Below are positions 37,601 to 44,851 of a DNA stretch of 64,000 bases, one piece after another. The notes below the pieces were generated by a model, which saw only the letters and a program-made list of their open reading frames with translations, did no database searches and was not told the origin of the DNA. A program made the translations under genes and the position numbers. Source of the stretch: Ohtaekwangia sp036503775 (GTDB taxonomy: Bacteria; Bacteroidota; Bacteroidia; Cytophagales; Cyclobacteriaceae); assembly GCA_036503775.1 (NCBI GenBank), contig DASXWH010000084.1, positions 8,812-72,811 of the forward strand, in the 5' to 3' direction. Position 1 is the stretch's first letter. Each line of letters opens with the position of its first letter.

Positions 37601-37949
37601 GCGCTACTATTACCGTTTGCGTCAGGTGGACATCAACGGCAAATCTGATTACAGCGCTGTAATTGCAATTGCTAATCAGGAGGAGTACACGCAACGATGG
37701 GGCATATTCCCTAACCCGATTGAAAGTGATCAGCACGTTTCATTGAAGGATTATAAAACAGATGGTACAAAAACAGTTGAAGTTGTTCTTCAAACTTCTT
37801 CAGGGCAGATCATCTTCCAGCAAAAAGGCACCCTGGCACAACTCAGTGACAAACTTGATAAGTTCGCTACTGATTTAAAGAGTGGGGTATATGTACTGCA
37901 GATCTCGGATGGAGGATATCGTGAATACTTCAGAATAGTCAGACTGTAG
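28662..37949 (+). CDS. Giant beta-strand-repeat surface protein with T9SS type A sorting domain
   Basis: 3095 residues, uninterrupted. A signal peptide (to about residue 36) is followed by long Thr/Asn/Gly-rich beta repeats such as TFNGTGLQTAVLSG, TFNNMTVNK and NLTINTG, consistent with a beta-helix or stacked beta-solenoid. Four related Trp-rich modules begin near residues 42 (GNWNNTAIWQ), 600 (GVWSNWQNWTL), 1572 (GAWNLNTTWSY) and 2500 (GNWNLATNWTL), dividing the chain into blocks. Near residue 2910 the segment PLPVEWLSFTGAR and ALNWTTAQEINNDRFEIERS is typical just before T9SS tails; the last roughly 80 residues (GIFPNPIESDQH ... SGVYVLQISDGGY) are the type A sorting domain. It is probably an adhesin or matrix protein at the cell surface. 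Confidence 0.93.
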   Translation: MRMILSRLAYFLKQHPIQIFLSITLLLLSTGDSIAQAIGEYRSVASGNWNNTAIWQRNNTGGGAGWGAVGANGYPGQTAGAGQVTIQSGHAVTVNVSPANPIASLTYQANALTSSVSFNDGFTLTVTGAVTFNDPSVTLMDQTLTVGGGTLTCASITMANTNGGIETGQTNDIVVGAGGTLTVNGNITTNGAAAENTVTLNGTGTLNIAGSFTGGTFNVSNTSTVSWFGDNTNFRNQNYGNLTIEIPATAAANRTRSLTGNLTVQGNLIVQSLHASNIAFFDPAGFTLSVNGTTTLNARGNFVDSNNGGSNTFTGAVTIAANASMSSANTSDFIFVNNITNDGTLSLTNTAQILRLNGLTSQNIYGGGTFSFTNVVLNSAVNDTIFTTSDILINTNFHFALNRLLVVGANANLRIASAASITSTPGFGANCYIQLDGSTSSASQLVKMNSGDDAQWEMTFHIGTAGGGYNPVVITTVANTPDPTNGSTLGVKSIYNASIQGQLRRTFRLVVTGNAEATTFSAATFNYDQTADVSSGDAEGNYTTVWYLNATSSGTWTSIGGTITTGSDTWQPTLVAPQNTLTTGTYYFTLGAPTAYPNTWYSYQTGVWSNWQNWTLDPSGTTLVNGLNLPPQPGDEIVILNGITITNDVPGQVATSTTIQGGATLDMSNTTGNTLGTVSGSGTLRINGVTLPTGTYTTFVSALGGTFEYYNTGGTLPNGPLVSGTPTYNNLKFTNSTGSNITFTQVGNLTVNGTFEITATGAGTVTWQINDNSPVQRTIILYSDLTVGANGRISVGTGNEGAEGANNANQHILNMYGNITNNGIIKFYDASDAELNETYYGISYPIVAPNPDLHRNYLQGNAVTVNFLGTTNKTVTCNNVTDFYRFVVNKGTGQQAILTVNSANTSYFRLFGPSDFEANRTLGNAALYYSDNALSLLNGTLELTGNIDIPHLTIHNTTTRGDFPLPRNAALWLNGAGVTLRLSDLNPTPVGANDGKDGRILMAGLLRVTAGTLNGGFSKGLGSQDGGVYLQEGGTVNVWQFRAKADGTGVFSFTQTGGTLNVGYGFGLSGGTIDQYEEDYFRFDFRSTNSVFQMSGNAILNVAKSTANVGGGDDGGLFRVGSSASNYNVTGGTVNLYMGPKAAGVSYPGYINTTAPLYNLNIYEESATTETAQLQTNPLVVLNNLTINTGNTPSLITNNLNVTVGGNFIINTATTFTLGTGTLTFNGSGAQTWTNEGTITSPLTNVVVNKTTGSTLTIGSATHSTLINAAGTGTITNLTLTSGTLADNGKILTVTGTLSNSATHSGTGAIIANGPTAIGGNNGTFGNLTIQTNGDVSTNGAQSVTGNLRLLSANSSLNIGQNALTVLGNIYSDGGTTETFSVTKRIYTNGLHNAGGLTRRANTDAADVLFPVGYVTTTPALNLYTPATINVDINGGGTLGTITVRPVAGVHPNVTQTGESVAQYWRVTSSGFTGINAVVHKTYTYSTATRNNAGANYRAARYDPVAYTWNYNGSTYNSSAAPGTTIIAHGASPYTFNTAVGWNTASPTHLDGEYTAGNSAAFGAVRTFYAITAVGTPGAWNLNTTWSYTSTTGPQDVPAGAVAGTNFPGPNNPVVIGDGTNNRGVIIDNNSRTCGSLQIASGSVLDCSTFTGLNFGANTAVSGNGTLRIASVGSPTPATDPAPFPGGDFSNFLGPNGGTIEWYGAAKRLPDISTYYNLILNPDPAVSFNLPLASVAVYNDLTKSGDGFVRTDVNAARTITIGRDFTITAGSWIITNTFSTSFFVTGTTVIASGGTLSANNGGTTVHNFSTQGSITNNGTMTLNTASGTRMDITFTGTNDVVLDGSGSTTLAFVNVNKGVSQVPTVNFNSTGAVTAAINGWLVLTNGTFNFNNSGTYYIRTTNASYAIPSTAKLKVSNGTVHIIGDPDTNVNGDLADLLLAGTIEVTGGFANINTFGNDDDLNNDIEYASAGSPTIIISGGELYVNGAIRRPTSTLSGALVYNQSGGTVTVGGRNCDANNTRGVFEIENNLGSSFTMTGGTLNIRRSTSGTAYPDIYINPAVSSVSPSSTITIGMNSNTGVTSPLSMNIVPAIGNFSVINATVAQNVNMRSSSLTTQGSLLIDTNGTLTTNALDVTIGGNLTINGTYVGGTAGNFNTTTFNGTGLQTAVLSGSSTFNNMTVNKPSGNVELSGTSPRITDLNILSGTLDVGSLGLLVEGNITNNSNQISTPGTGSIIMSGTATAHTINSSNGSFNNLTLNNALIAVTTKTITVNGNMTITGALNFGTGAINRYLFIGGNQLTFGTGSSVTNPIGVTNFRFIKTNGVSSDLGVVKNWPANTVGSFTYAVGTRVNYTPVTVTLTTNAGGSGSLTVIPVDEQHPTASATGEEILNYYWIVKRDNTLAYSATGSHAYQFPTSLIGGSGGTRRGAHLDAVNLIGWTQPVGTLNTVAPNTTLTITNTLNTNLPLANGEFHYTVGTVNTLPNPITPVYSRIAGNAATVGNPAVGGNWNLATNWTLASDGTGAGLSTVPVGRPVVIRPGDRINMNIAGLRAFTTVINGTLVATTTGHNLGAISGTGTLRTTTSTLPAGTYTNFVAATGGTIEYAYAGTSTMNSRSTYNNLSIASGTAQMTNTDLILNGDLTIASGATLDNTANNRNITLAGDWTNSGTFTTPAGAGTVTFNGAANQAVTGTTAFNNLTLNKTGNLTLSGTATTTINNLLTLTSGYVIASSTHPLVFGAAATYSGGNASSFIQGPARTPLVAGGTFTYPTGSTLNGRYRPATVFNTSGLDTWTVEYVGREATLDGYTVTTMNTANIGTVSRFEYWNVTRSGASSASLTFNYGIGSYIPNIIGVLANLRVVRWNGTQWDLPPTAAGVYTQSGDQILGSVTVQNVTSFSPFTFGSTDVGSPLPVEWLSFTGARAGNVIALNWTTAQEINNDRFEIERSEDGKTFNKIGSKPSQGNSTLPQEYRHEDKNVNPYQRYYYRLRQVDINGKSDYSAVIAIANQEEYTQRWGIFPNPIESDQHVSLKDYKTDGTKTVEVVLQTSSGQIIFQQKGTLAQLSDKLDKFATDLKSGVYVLQISDGGYREYFRIVRL

Positions 37950-37968
37950 GACCTTCTGATTTAATAGC

Positions 37969-38003
37969 AAATAGGCTGTCTCTGATTTGAGGCAGCCTAT
38001 TTT
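37969..38003 (+). terminator. Terminator of the giant surface protein gene
   Basis: AAATAGGCTG pairs with CAGCCTATTT; TCTC/GAGG extends the stem inward to 14 pairs with one G-U, and TTTT-AATTT follows. It lies 20 nt after the stop codon. Confidence 0.85.
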
Positions 38004-38044
38004 AATTTATATAAAGTGACGTTAGCTCACACTGATCAGAAATA

Positions 38045-38079
38045 AAAAAGCCGTCTCTTATTATCGAGGCGGCTTTTTC
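38045..38079 (-). terminator. Terminator of guaB
   Basis: AAAAAGCCG pairs with CGGCTTTTT with TCTC/GAGG inside, and T-rich flanks occur on both strands. It lies 11 nt past the guaB stop on the minus strand and is partly similar in sequence to the neighbouring hairpin. Confidence 0.88.
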
Positions 38080-38089
38080 CTTATGGGAT

Positions 38090-39562
38090 TTACTTGCGAC
38101 TATAGTTTGGAGCTTCGCGTGTTATGCTGACATCGTGCGGATGACTTTCGGTAACACCTGCAGAAGTTATCTTCACAAACTTTGCCTGTTTTAACTTTTC
38201 AATATTCTTGGCACCGCAGTATCCCATTCCGGCTTTAAGTCCTCCAACCAATTGGTACAGAACTTCAGAAACAAGTCCTTTATACGGCACGCGGCCTGAT
38301 ATTCCTTCCGGAACCAATTTCTTAATATCATCTTCTACATCCTGAAAGTAACGGTCTTTTGAACCATCTTCCATAGCTTCCAGTGAACCCATTCCTCTAT
38401 AGCTCTTGAATTTTCTTCCTTCATAAATAATTACTTCGCCTGGAGCTTCTTCTGTACCGGCCAGAAGTGAACCAATCATTATGCTGTCTGCTCCGGCAGC
38501 AATGGCTTTCACCACATCGCCCGAGAAACGAATTCCACCGTCTGCTATAACTTTAGTCCCGGATCCTTTAAGTGCTTTAGCCGCTTCATAAACAGCTGAA
38601 AGCTGAGGTAATCCTACGCCAGCCACAACACGGGTTGTACATATACTGCCTGGGCCAACGCCTACCTTAACGGCTGATGCTCCAATCTTAGCAAGAGCTT
38701 TTGCTGCTTCAGCCGTAGCGATGTTACCAATGATAAGATCAAGTGCTGGATACTTCTTCATCACTCGTTTGGCAGCGTCAATTACACCTTTTGAATGTCC
38801 ATGGGCAGTGTCAATACTGATTACATCAACGCCTGCAATTTTAAGCGCTTCAATCCGATCCAGAATATCAGGAGTTACGCCAACAGCAGCACCAACGCTT
38901 AAGCGGCCAAATTTATCCTGGCAGGCATTCGGCTTGTTCTTCTTTTTCTGAATATCCTTGAATGTTATGAGTCCGATGAGTTTTCCTTTTTTATTTACAA
39001 TCGGAAGCTTTTCAATTTTGTATTTCTTCAATGTTCCTTCAGCCTGATCAAGAGTGATACCCTCATGCGCGGTGATCAGGTTTTCTTTTGTCATGATCCG
39101 TTCAACAGGCGCATCCATGTCTTTTTGAAATCGCAGGTCACGATTGGTGATTATACCAACAAGCTTCTCATTCTGATCCACCACGGGAATTCCCCCTATT
39201 CGGTATTCGCGCATAATCTTCTCAGCTTCACGAACAGTGGAATGAACTTCCAGTGTAATTGGGTCAAGTATTAATCCACTTTGTGAACGTTTAACCTTCC
39301 GGACCTGCTCAGCCTGCTGCTCGATCTTCATGTTCTTATGAATAAATCCCAGTCCGCCTTCAAGCGCAATACCAATGGCCAGATCAGCCTCAGTAACCGT
39401 ATCCATAGCAGCCGAAACAATAGGGATGTTCAGCTTGATGTTGGGGGTAAGGTAGCTGGATGTGTTGGTCTCGCGTGGAAGTATTTCAGAGTACGCTGGA
39501 ACAAGGAGCACGTCATCGTACGTGAGTGCTTCAAAAAGAAACTTGGAATTATCGAGTGGCAT
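38090..39562 (-). CDS. guaB: IMP dehydrogenase
   Basis: 490 residues from the ATG at 39562 (MPLDNSKFLFEALTYDDVLLVPAYS). An upstream ATG at 39583 would lie only about 5-7 nt from the predicted transcription start, so the internal one is preferred. Two CBS domains (about 95-210) interrupt the TIM barrel; the catalytic loop GPGSICTTRVVAGVG carries the active Cys, and GADSIMIGSLLAGTEEAPGE with SYRGMGSLEAM follow. It converts IMP to XMP with NAD, the first committed step to GMP. Confidence 0.97.
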   Translation of the reverse strand: MPLDNSKFLFEALTYDDVLLVPAYSEILPRETNTSSYLTPNIKLNIPIVSAAMDTVTEADLAIGIALEGGLGFIHKNMKIEQQAEQVRKVKRSQSGLILDPITLEVHSTVREAEKIMREYRIGGIPVVDQNEKLVGIITNRDLRFQKDMDAPVERIMTKENLITAHEGITLDQAEGTLKKYKIEKLPIVNKKGKLIGLITFKDIQKKKNKPNACQDKFGRLSVGAAVGVTPDILDRIEALKIAGVDVISIDTAHGHSKGVIDAAKRVMKKYPALDLIIGNIATAEAAKALAKIGASAVKVGVGPGSICTTRVVAGVGLPQLSAVYEAAKALKGSGTKVIADGGIRFSGDVVKAIAAGADSIMIGSLLAGTEEAPGEVIIYEGRKFKSYRGMGSLEAMEDGSKDRYFQDVEDDIKKLVPEGISGRVPYKGLVSEVLYQLVGGLKAGMGYCGAKNIEKLKQAKFVKITSAGVTESHPHDVSITREAPNYSRK

Positions 39563-39594
39563 GGCAAATAATTTAGGATTCATTATTTGCCGGG

Positions 39595-39624
39595 CAAAGG
39601 TATACTTTAATTATCAATCCGCAA
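39595..39624 (-). promoter_or_regulatory. Promoter of guaB
   Basis: On the minus strand TTG, a 19-nt spacer and TACCTTTG (plus 39595-39602) match the Bacteroidota consensus exactly. Transcription is expected near 39588, leaving a leader of about 25 nt before the chosen ATG. Confidence 0.7.
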
Positions 39625-39707
39625 TGTGGCGATTTTCAAATACCCCATTAAGCATATTAGCACAATGATCTTTTGAACATTAAATTTGCTTAATAACCTT
39701 CCAAACG

Positions 39708-40394
39708 ATGAAAAAAATATTTTTTACTTTTTTACTTCAATGCTTCGTTTTTTCCCTGGTGGCTCAGGTTCAAACCGGAAAAGCTTCTTTTTATGCCGAC
39801 AAGTTTGAAGGCAGTTCAACAGCAAGCGGTGAAAAATACAAGCACAGTAAACTTACCGCAGCACACAAATCCCTGCCTTTTGGCACAAAAGTAAGAGTAA
39901 CTAACCTGGCCAATAATCAATCGGTTGAGGTGATTATTAATGATCGCGGCCCCTATGTTGACGGACGAATTATCGATGTGTCTAAATCAGCTGCCGAACA
40001 ACTTGGTTTTATTAATCAGGGACTGGCCGAAGTAAAAGTTGAAGTAATAGATCCCGGTGATGGCAAAGTAAGTGATCCGGGAAGACCCATAGAACACGTA
40101 ATGGTGGAGGAAAAGGAGTTTTACAATTTCGAAATTGAGCGCCTTAATAAACCAAAAGGGTTTGGTGTGCAGATCGGAACGTATCAGGAATTGGTAAACC
40201 TGATGCGACTATCCGACAATCTTAAAAACTCCTATAAAAAAGATGTTACCGTTCAGGTCAAAATCCTCAATGGAGTAAAATACTATGGTCTTATTCTCGG
40301 ACAATTTTCTTCCCGGCCAAAAGCTGAAGAATTTCGTGAAGAATTAAAAAAGAAATTCCCGGACGCCTTCATTGTGGAATACGACAGACTGTAG
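39708..40394 (+). CDS. rlpA: RlpA-like septal lytic transglycosylase with SPOR domain
   Basis: 228 residues: signal peptide (MKKIFFTFLLQCFVFSLVAQ), a double-psi beta-barrel RlpA domain (about 22-112) with GKASFYADKFEGSSTASGE and the catalytic-region IINDRGPYVDGRIIDVS (Asp79), then a C-terminal SPOR domain (about 152-228, GFGVQIGTYQELVNLMRL ... YYGLILGQFSSRPKAEEF). RlpA cleaves denuded glycan strands at septa and SPOR domains bind such glycans. Substrate use in Bacteroidota is inferred from family. Confidence 0.92.
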   Translation: MKKIFFTFLLQCFVFSLVAQVQTGKASFYADKFEGSSTASGEKYKHSKLTAAHKSLPFGTKVRVTNLANNQSVEVIINDRGPYVDGRIIDVSKSAAEQLGFINQGLAEVKVEVIDPGDGKVSDPGRPIEHVMVEEKEFYNFEIERLNKPKGFGVQIGTYQELVNLMRLSDNLKNSYKKDVTVQVKILNGVKYYGLILGQFSSRPKAEEFREELKKKFPDAFIVEYDRL

Positions 40395-40467
40395 TTTTTT
40401 CTTCGTTTCTAGTTTTTCTTTCTCCAAAAAAATCTTCCATTTGTGAGCGTTACGCGCTTCACCCACC

Positions 40468-41256
40468 ATGGAAGTTATCGGATATCTGGCAGCTATTTTA
40501 ATCGGACTTATTCTCGGCCTGCTGGGTGGTGGTGGCTCAATCCTGTCTATCCCGATATTAGTTTACATTTTTCAGATTGATGCGGTGACAGCTTCTGCAT
40601 ACTCGCTCTTTATAGTGGGTGTAACGAGTTTTGTCGGGGCTATTCCCAAATACAAAGAACACCTCGTTAATATTCGAACGGGACTACTCTTTGGCATTCC
40701 ATCCATCATCAGCATTTTCGCAACACGTAAATGGATCATTCCTGCCATTCCGGATGTTATTCTGCATACCGAATCATTTATTATCACCAAACGAATTCTG
40801 ATCCTCGGGCTGTTCGCGTTGTTAATGATTCTCACATCCATTTCCATGATCAGAAACAAAAAGGAATTGCAAAACAAAGACAACCGTTTTCGCACCTTCT
40901 GGGTTGTGCTTGAAGGTATCATCATTGGTTTTCTTACAGGCCTGGTTGGTGCCGGTGGTGGTTTCCTGATCATTCCTGCGCTTGTACTACTAACCGGGCT
41001 TCCTTTTAAAACAGCAGTAGGAACTTCTCTATTCATTATTGCTATCAATTCGCTGATCGGATTCCTGGGAGATGTATTTAATTATGCAATGGATTGGAAA
41101 TTCCTTCTGATGATAACAGCGCTCGCGGTGATTGGAATTCTGATCGGGAATTTTACCTCAAAAAAAATTTCGTCACTAAAACTGCGAAAAAGCTTTGGTT
41201 GGTTTGTGCTGCTGATGGGAACCTGGATTTTAATACGGGAACTGGCATTGACTTGA
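40468..41256 (+). CDS. TauE/SafE family membrane permease
   Basis: 262 residues with about eight membrane helices in two similar halves, each starting with a glycine-rich loop: ILGLLGGGGSILSIPILVY (about 18-35) and FLTGLVGAGGGFLIIPALVLL (about 152-172). That is the signature of the TauE/SafE anion exporter family (sulfite, sulfoacetate or other organic anions). No sulfur metabolism gene lies beside it, so the substrate cannot be assigned. Confidence 0.92.
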   Translation: MEVIGYLAAILIGLILGLLGGGGSILSIPILVYIFQIDAVTASAYSLFIVGVTSFVGAIPKYKEHLVNIRTGLLFGIPSIISIFATRKWIIPAIPDVILHTESFIITKRILILGLFALLMILTSISMIRNKKELQNKDNRFRTFWVVLEGIIIGFLTGLVGAGGGFLIIPALVLLTGLPFKTAVGTSLFIIAINSLIGFLGDVFNYAMDWKFLLMITALAVIGILIGNFTSKKISSLKLRKSFGWFVLLMGTWILIRELALT

Positions 41257-41437
41257 GATTTTATCTCTTCCCTTAATTCATTTTTTAAGCTTCCCTCATT
41301 CCGGCTTTTGTTGTAATATTATTTACCTTAAGATGGACGAATAAACTTTGGTAAAAGAGGTTTGAACACAATGAAATTTTATTGAATCCCTGTTGTTCAA
41401 AATGGTCTTCGCCACAATGGAAATCCATGTTTTTAGT

Positions 41438-41476
41438 CACTTCAAAAAGTGCATGAGTCTAAAATATTTATCTTTG
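41438..41476 (+). promoter_or_regulatory. Putative promoter of the Glu dehydrogenase gene with hairpin at -33
   Basis: TATCTTTG (41469-41476) fits TAnnTTTG about 70 nt before the ATG. No TTG is at -33; a small hairpin CACTT-CAAA-AAGTG (41438-41451) lies close to that position and could be an operator. The rest of the 290-nt gap (41257-41546) shows a weak GAGAT/ATCTC hairpin after the permease gene and nothing else I can name. Confidence 0.45.
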
Positions 41477-41546
41477 CAACCGTTTTAGATCACAGAAATA
41501 AAGGTTTTTATCCGAGTTAACGAACAAAGCATTTAATCAATTTTTT

Positions 41547-42821
41547 ATGGCATACATTGAACCTGCTCCATTAAAAGATAAAGAGAATCCGTTTGAAGCG
41601 ATGATGTCGCGTTTTCACATGGCATCTCAGATTCTTGGGCTTGAAGAAGAAATCTATAATGTTCTCAAGAATCCGGCCCGACAGGTCATTGTTTCCCTGC
41701 CGGTAACTATGGATGATGGTACAATCAAAGTGTTTGAAGGCTATCGTGTTATTCACTCCACAATTTTGGGCCCTTCGAAAGGGGGCATTCGTTTTGACCC
41801 ACACGTGAATCTGGATGAAGTTAAGGCATTGGCTGCCTGGATGACATGGAAGTGCGCTGTTGTAGACATACCGTATGGTGGTGCAAAAGGTGGCGTTACC
41901 TGCAATCCACGTGAAATGTCTGCCGGAGAAATTGAAAGGCTTATGCGTGCCTATACGCAGGCTATGGCCGATGTTTTTGGACCTGACCAGGATATTCCAG
42001 CCCCTGATATGGGAACCGGCCCTCGCGAAATGGCCTGGCTAATGGATCAATACTCAAGAATTCAGGGAATGACTACGCATGCCGTGGTAACAGGAAAGCC
42101 ACTGGTGATGGGAGGATCGCTGGGAAGAACAGAAGCCACCGGTCGTGGCGTAATGGTTACGGCTATGGCAGCCATGGAAAAATTAAAGATCAATCCCTAT
42201 AAAGCAACGTGCGCTGTTCAGGGATTTGGTAACGTGGGTTCATGGGCCTCCCGTTTATTGCACGAACGTGGATTGATCGTTCAGGCAATCAGTGATCTTT
42301 CCGGAGCTTACTTTAATGAAAAGGGCATAGACATTGAAAAAGCCGGCCAATATCGTGATACCAATAAAGGATCATTGGATGGTTTTTCAGGCGCTGAGAA
42401 AATCAGCAATGATAATTTACTGACACTGCCCGTTGACCTCCTGGTACCTGCAGCAACAGAAGATGTTATCACCGGATCCAATGCGCCAAATATCAAAGCA
42501 AAACTTATTGTTGAGGGAGCCAATGGCCCAACGTCATCCAAAGCGGATAACATCATCAATGAGAAAGGTATTATGGTGGTACCGGATATTCTGGCCAATG
42601 CCGGAGGTGTTACTGTATCGTATTTCGAATGGGTTCAAAACCGTCTGGGCTATAAGTGGACTGCTGATCGTGTAAACCGAAGAAGTGATCGGATCATGAA
42701 AGATGCTTTTAATAATGTCTACAAAATTTCGCAGGAATATAAAGTGCCCATGCGTATTGCAGCGTACATGGTGGCCATCGATAAAGTGGCTAAAACCTAC
42801 AAGTTCCGCGGAGGCTATTAA
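41547..42821 (+). CDS. Glu/Leu/Phe/Val-type dehydrogenase (glutamate dehydrogenase)
   Basis: 424 residues. The substrate-side catalytic Lys is in VDIPYGGAKGGVTCNP, preceded by GPSKGGIRFDPHVN; PAPDMGTGPREMAWLMDQYS is the next conserved block. The nucleotide-binding glycine motif is VQGFGNVGSWAS near residue 225, and VEGANGPTS and DILANAGGVTVSYFEW complete the family pattern. Length and motifs fit hexameric GDH (about 420 residues). It interconverts glutamate and 2-oxoglutarate; cofactor preference is not decided here. Confidence 0.94.
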   Translation: MAYIEPAPLKDKENPFEAMMSRFHMASQILGLEEEIYNVLKNPARQVIVSLPVTMDDGTIKVFEGYRVIHSTILGPSKGGIRFDPHVNLDEVKALAAWMTWKCAVVDIPYGGAKGGVTCNPREMSAGEIERLMRAYTQAMADVFGPDQDIPAPDMGTGPREMAWLMDQYSRIQGMTTHAVVTGKPLVMGGSLGRTEATGRGVMVTAMAAMEKLKINPYKATCAVQGFGNVGSWASRLLHERGLIVQAISDLSGAYFNEKGIDIEKAGQYRDTNKGSLDGFSGAEKISNDNLLTLPVDLLVPAATEDVITGSNAPNIKAKLIVEGANGPTSSKADNIINEKGIMVVPDILANAGGVTVSYFEWVQNRLGYKWTADRVNRRSDRIMKDAFNNVYKISQEYKVPMRIAAYMVAIDKVAKTYKFRGGY

Positions 42822-42865
42822 TAGCGGATTAGCCATAATCAGTATCAATAATTCAGTAATCCGGC

Positions 42866-42873
42866 TAAATTTG
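42866..42873 (+). promoter_or_regulatory. Putative -7 box of psd
   Basis: TAAATTTG fits TAnnTTTG, 32 nt before the psd ATG; no convincing TTG at -33. Confidence 0.4.
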
Positions 42874-42904
42874 CGGACGCAAAACTGAATTTAAATTCAC
42901 GATC

Positions 42905-43564
42905 ATGACAATTCATCGCGAAGGCCGCACCCTCTTATTTGTTTTACTGGTAATACTTTTTGCATTGAACTGGGCCATAGCTCACTTCATGCCCGGTAAT
43001 ACAATCCTGCTCAATACTGTAATTGCCGTGAGCGTAATCTTCTACCTGATAATTCTGCAATTCTTTCGCAGCCCCATATTTACAATTTCAAAAAACGATA
43101 GGCATATACTTGCACCTGCTGATGGTAAGGTGGTGGTGATTGAAGAGACTGAAGAACCGGAATATCTGAAGGGGAAGCGTAAACAAATTTCCATCTTCAT
43201 GTCTCCGGTAAATGTTCACGTTAATCGTATGCCTATCGGGGGATCAATCAGTTTTTACAAATATCATCCGGGTAAATACCTGGTAGCGTGGCATCCAAAA
43301 TCCAGCACCGAAAATGAACGTACTACGGTTGTCGTAAAAACGAAAGAGGGTGTTGAAATATTATTCAGGCAGATTGCAGGAGCATTGGCGCGAAGAATCA
43401 AATGCTATGTAAAAGAAAATCAAAAACTGGAGCAAGGCGATGAATTCGGTTTTATAAAATTCGGTTCGCGCGTGGATATTTTTCTACCCCTTAATGCAAC
43501 AGTAAAGGTGAATATTGGTCAAATAACCAAGGGTGGCCGCACCGTTATTGCCGAACTCAACTAA
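42905..43564 (+). CDS. psd: Phosphatidylserine decarboxylase (small form)
   Basis: 219 residues with two N-terminal membrane helices (about 8-30 and 35-52). PADGKVVVIE, SIFMSPVNVHVNRMP and the pyruvoyl-generating site FIKFGSRVDIF are present; autocleavage should occur between Gly187 and Ser188, leaving Ser188 as the pyruvoyl group. The short length equals the PSD-A/archaetidylserine-like class usual in Bacteroidota. It makes phosphatidylethanolamine at the inner membrane. The desaturase gene downstream is also a membrane-lipid enzyme. Confidence 0.94.
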   Translation: MTIHREGRTLLFVLLVILFALNWAIAHFMPGNTILLNTVIAVSVIFYLIILQFFRSPIFTISKNDRHILAPADGKVVVIEETEEPEYLKGKRKQISIFMSPVNVHVNRMPIGGSISFYKYHPGKYLVAWHPKSSTENERTTVVVKTKEGVEILFRQIAGALARRIKCYVKENQKLEQGDEFGFIKFGSRVDIFLPLNATVKVNIGQITKGGRTVIAELN

Positions 43565-43729
43565 TAGAAAATCCTCTTTATTCTGTAGAAACAGTACCTC
43601 TGTCATCTGTGACAAAATTTAACTGTTTGCTAACGGCTGTTAATGGCAGATAATACCTACCTTTATTGATTCTCTTTCCCTAAACCGCAGCATTTTATCG
43701 GGGAAAGTTTACTCAAATTTTTTCCGACC

Positions 43730-44839
43730 ATGAGAACTTCCAGCGCTATCAAATTTTCTTCGCAGCAAGCTGATTTTTTCACTACGCTCAATCAGCGCGT
43801 AAACGAGTATTTTAAAACGCGTCAGATAAGCCGGCATGCCAACCTGGAGATGAAATTCAAAACGGTGTTTATGTATGCATTGTACTTTACACCCTATGCA
43901 CTCATTCTGTCAGGTGTAGTTGCCAATAACTGGATAATGCTTCTTCTGTGTTTGATCAGCGGTGTGGGCCTGGCCGGAATTGGCCTCTCCGTTATGCATG
44001 ATGCAAATCACGGTGCATACTCCAACAAAAAATGGGTTAATCAACTGGTTGGATACTCCCTCAATGTTGTAGGCGGAAATGCATTCAACTGGAAGGTTCA
44101 GCATAATGTGCTGCACCACACATACACCAACATTCATGAAGTGGATGAAGATATCAGTCCGCGTGGTGTGTTGCGCATGACACCTTGCGGTGAGTGGAAG
44201 TCGATTCACCGCTTCCAGCATATTTATGCATGGTTTCTTTACGGACTGATGACGTTGATTTGGGTGCTTGTGAAAGATTTTGTTCGCATCATCAAATATC
44301 AGCGCGATGGATTGGTTAAAAAGCAAAAGGCAGATATCCGAACGGAGTGGGCCATACTTATTGCCACAAAAGTAATTTACCTCACCTACATTCTGGTGAT
44401 TCCAATGGTTGTGTTATCCATTACATGGTGGCAGTGGCTTATCGGATTCGTAGCGATGCACTATGTAGCCGGATTTATTCTGGGGATTATATTTCAGCCT
44501 GCTCACGTTGTGGATGGAACGGAATACCCTATGCCTGATGACGATGGGAATATGGAAAACAGCTGGGCAATTCATCAGCTTCGCACCACCACCAATTTTG
44601 CTAACAAGAATAAAATTCTTTCATGGTATGTTGGCGGACTGAATTATCAGGTGGAGCATCATTTGTTTCCTCATGTTTGTCATGTTCACTACCGTAAAAT
44701 TTCAAGTATCGTAAAAGAAACCGCGAAGGAATTCGGCCATCCGTATAAATCAATTCCAACCTTCAGAGGTGCTCTTTGGGGTCATGGTAAATTATTGAAG
44801 GAACTTGGCCAGCGCCCTGCAGTTCAACTGGCGCATTAG
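43730..44839 (+). CDS. Membrane fatty acid desaturase
   Basis: 369 residues, four or more membrane helices. The three histidine boxes of the COG3239 (front-end/linoleoyl-type) family are intact: HDANH (90-94), HNVLHH (125-130) and QVEHH (307-311, with Gln replacing the first His, as in front-end desaturases). No cytochrome b5 domain is fused, although a separate b5-like protein is encoded at 13773. It would introduce a cis double bond into membrane acyl chains, possibly for cold or fluidity adjustment. Confidence 0.93.
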   Translation: MRTSSAIKFSSQQADFFTTLNQRVNEYFKTRQISRHANLEMKFKTVFMYALYFTPYALILSGVVANNWIMLLLCLISGVGLAGIGLSVMHDANHGAYSNKKWVNQLVGYSLNVVGGNAFNWKVQHNVLHHTYTNIHEVDEDISPRGVLRMTPCGEWKSIHRFQHIYAWFLYGLMTLIWVLVKDFVRIIKYQRDGLVKKQKADIRTEWAILIATKVIYLTYILVIPMVVLSITWWQWLIGFVAMHYVAGFILGIIFQPAHVVDGTEYPMPDDDGNMENSWAIHQLRTTTNFANKNKILSWYVGGLNYQVEHHLFPHVCHVHYRKISSIVKETAKEFGHPYKSIPTFRGALWGHGKLLKELGQRPAVQLAH

Positions 44840-44851
44840 AATCTGTTTCTT

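Noticed and set aside
29165..37736. Many long open frames on the minus strand inside the giant surface protein gene
   Set aside because: They arise from the biased Thr/Asn/Gly-rich codons of the plus-strand gene, give low-complexity proteins, and have no promoters or family motifs.
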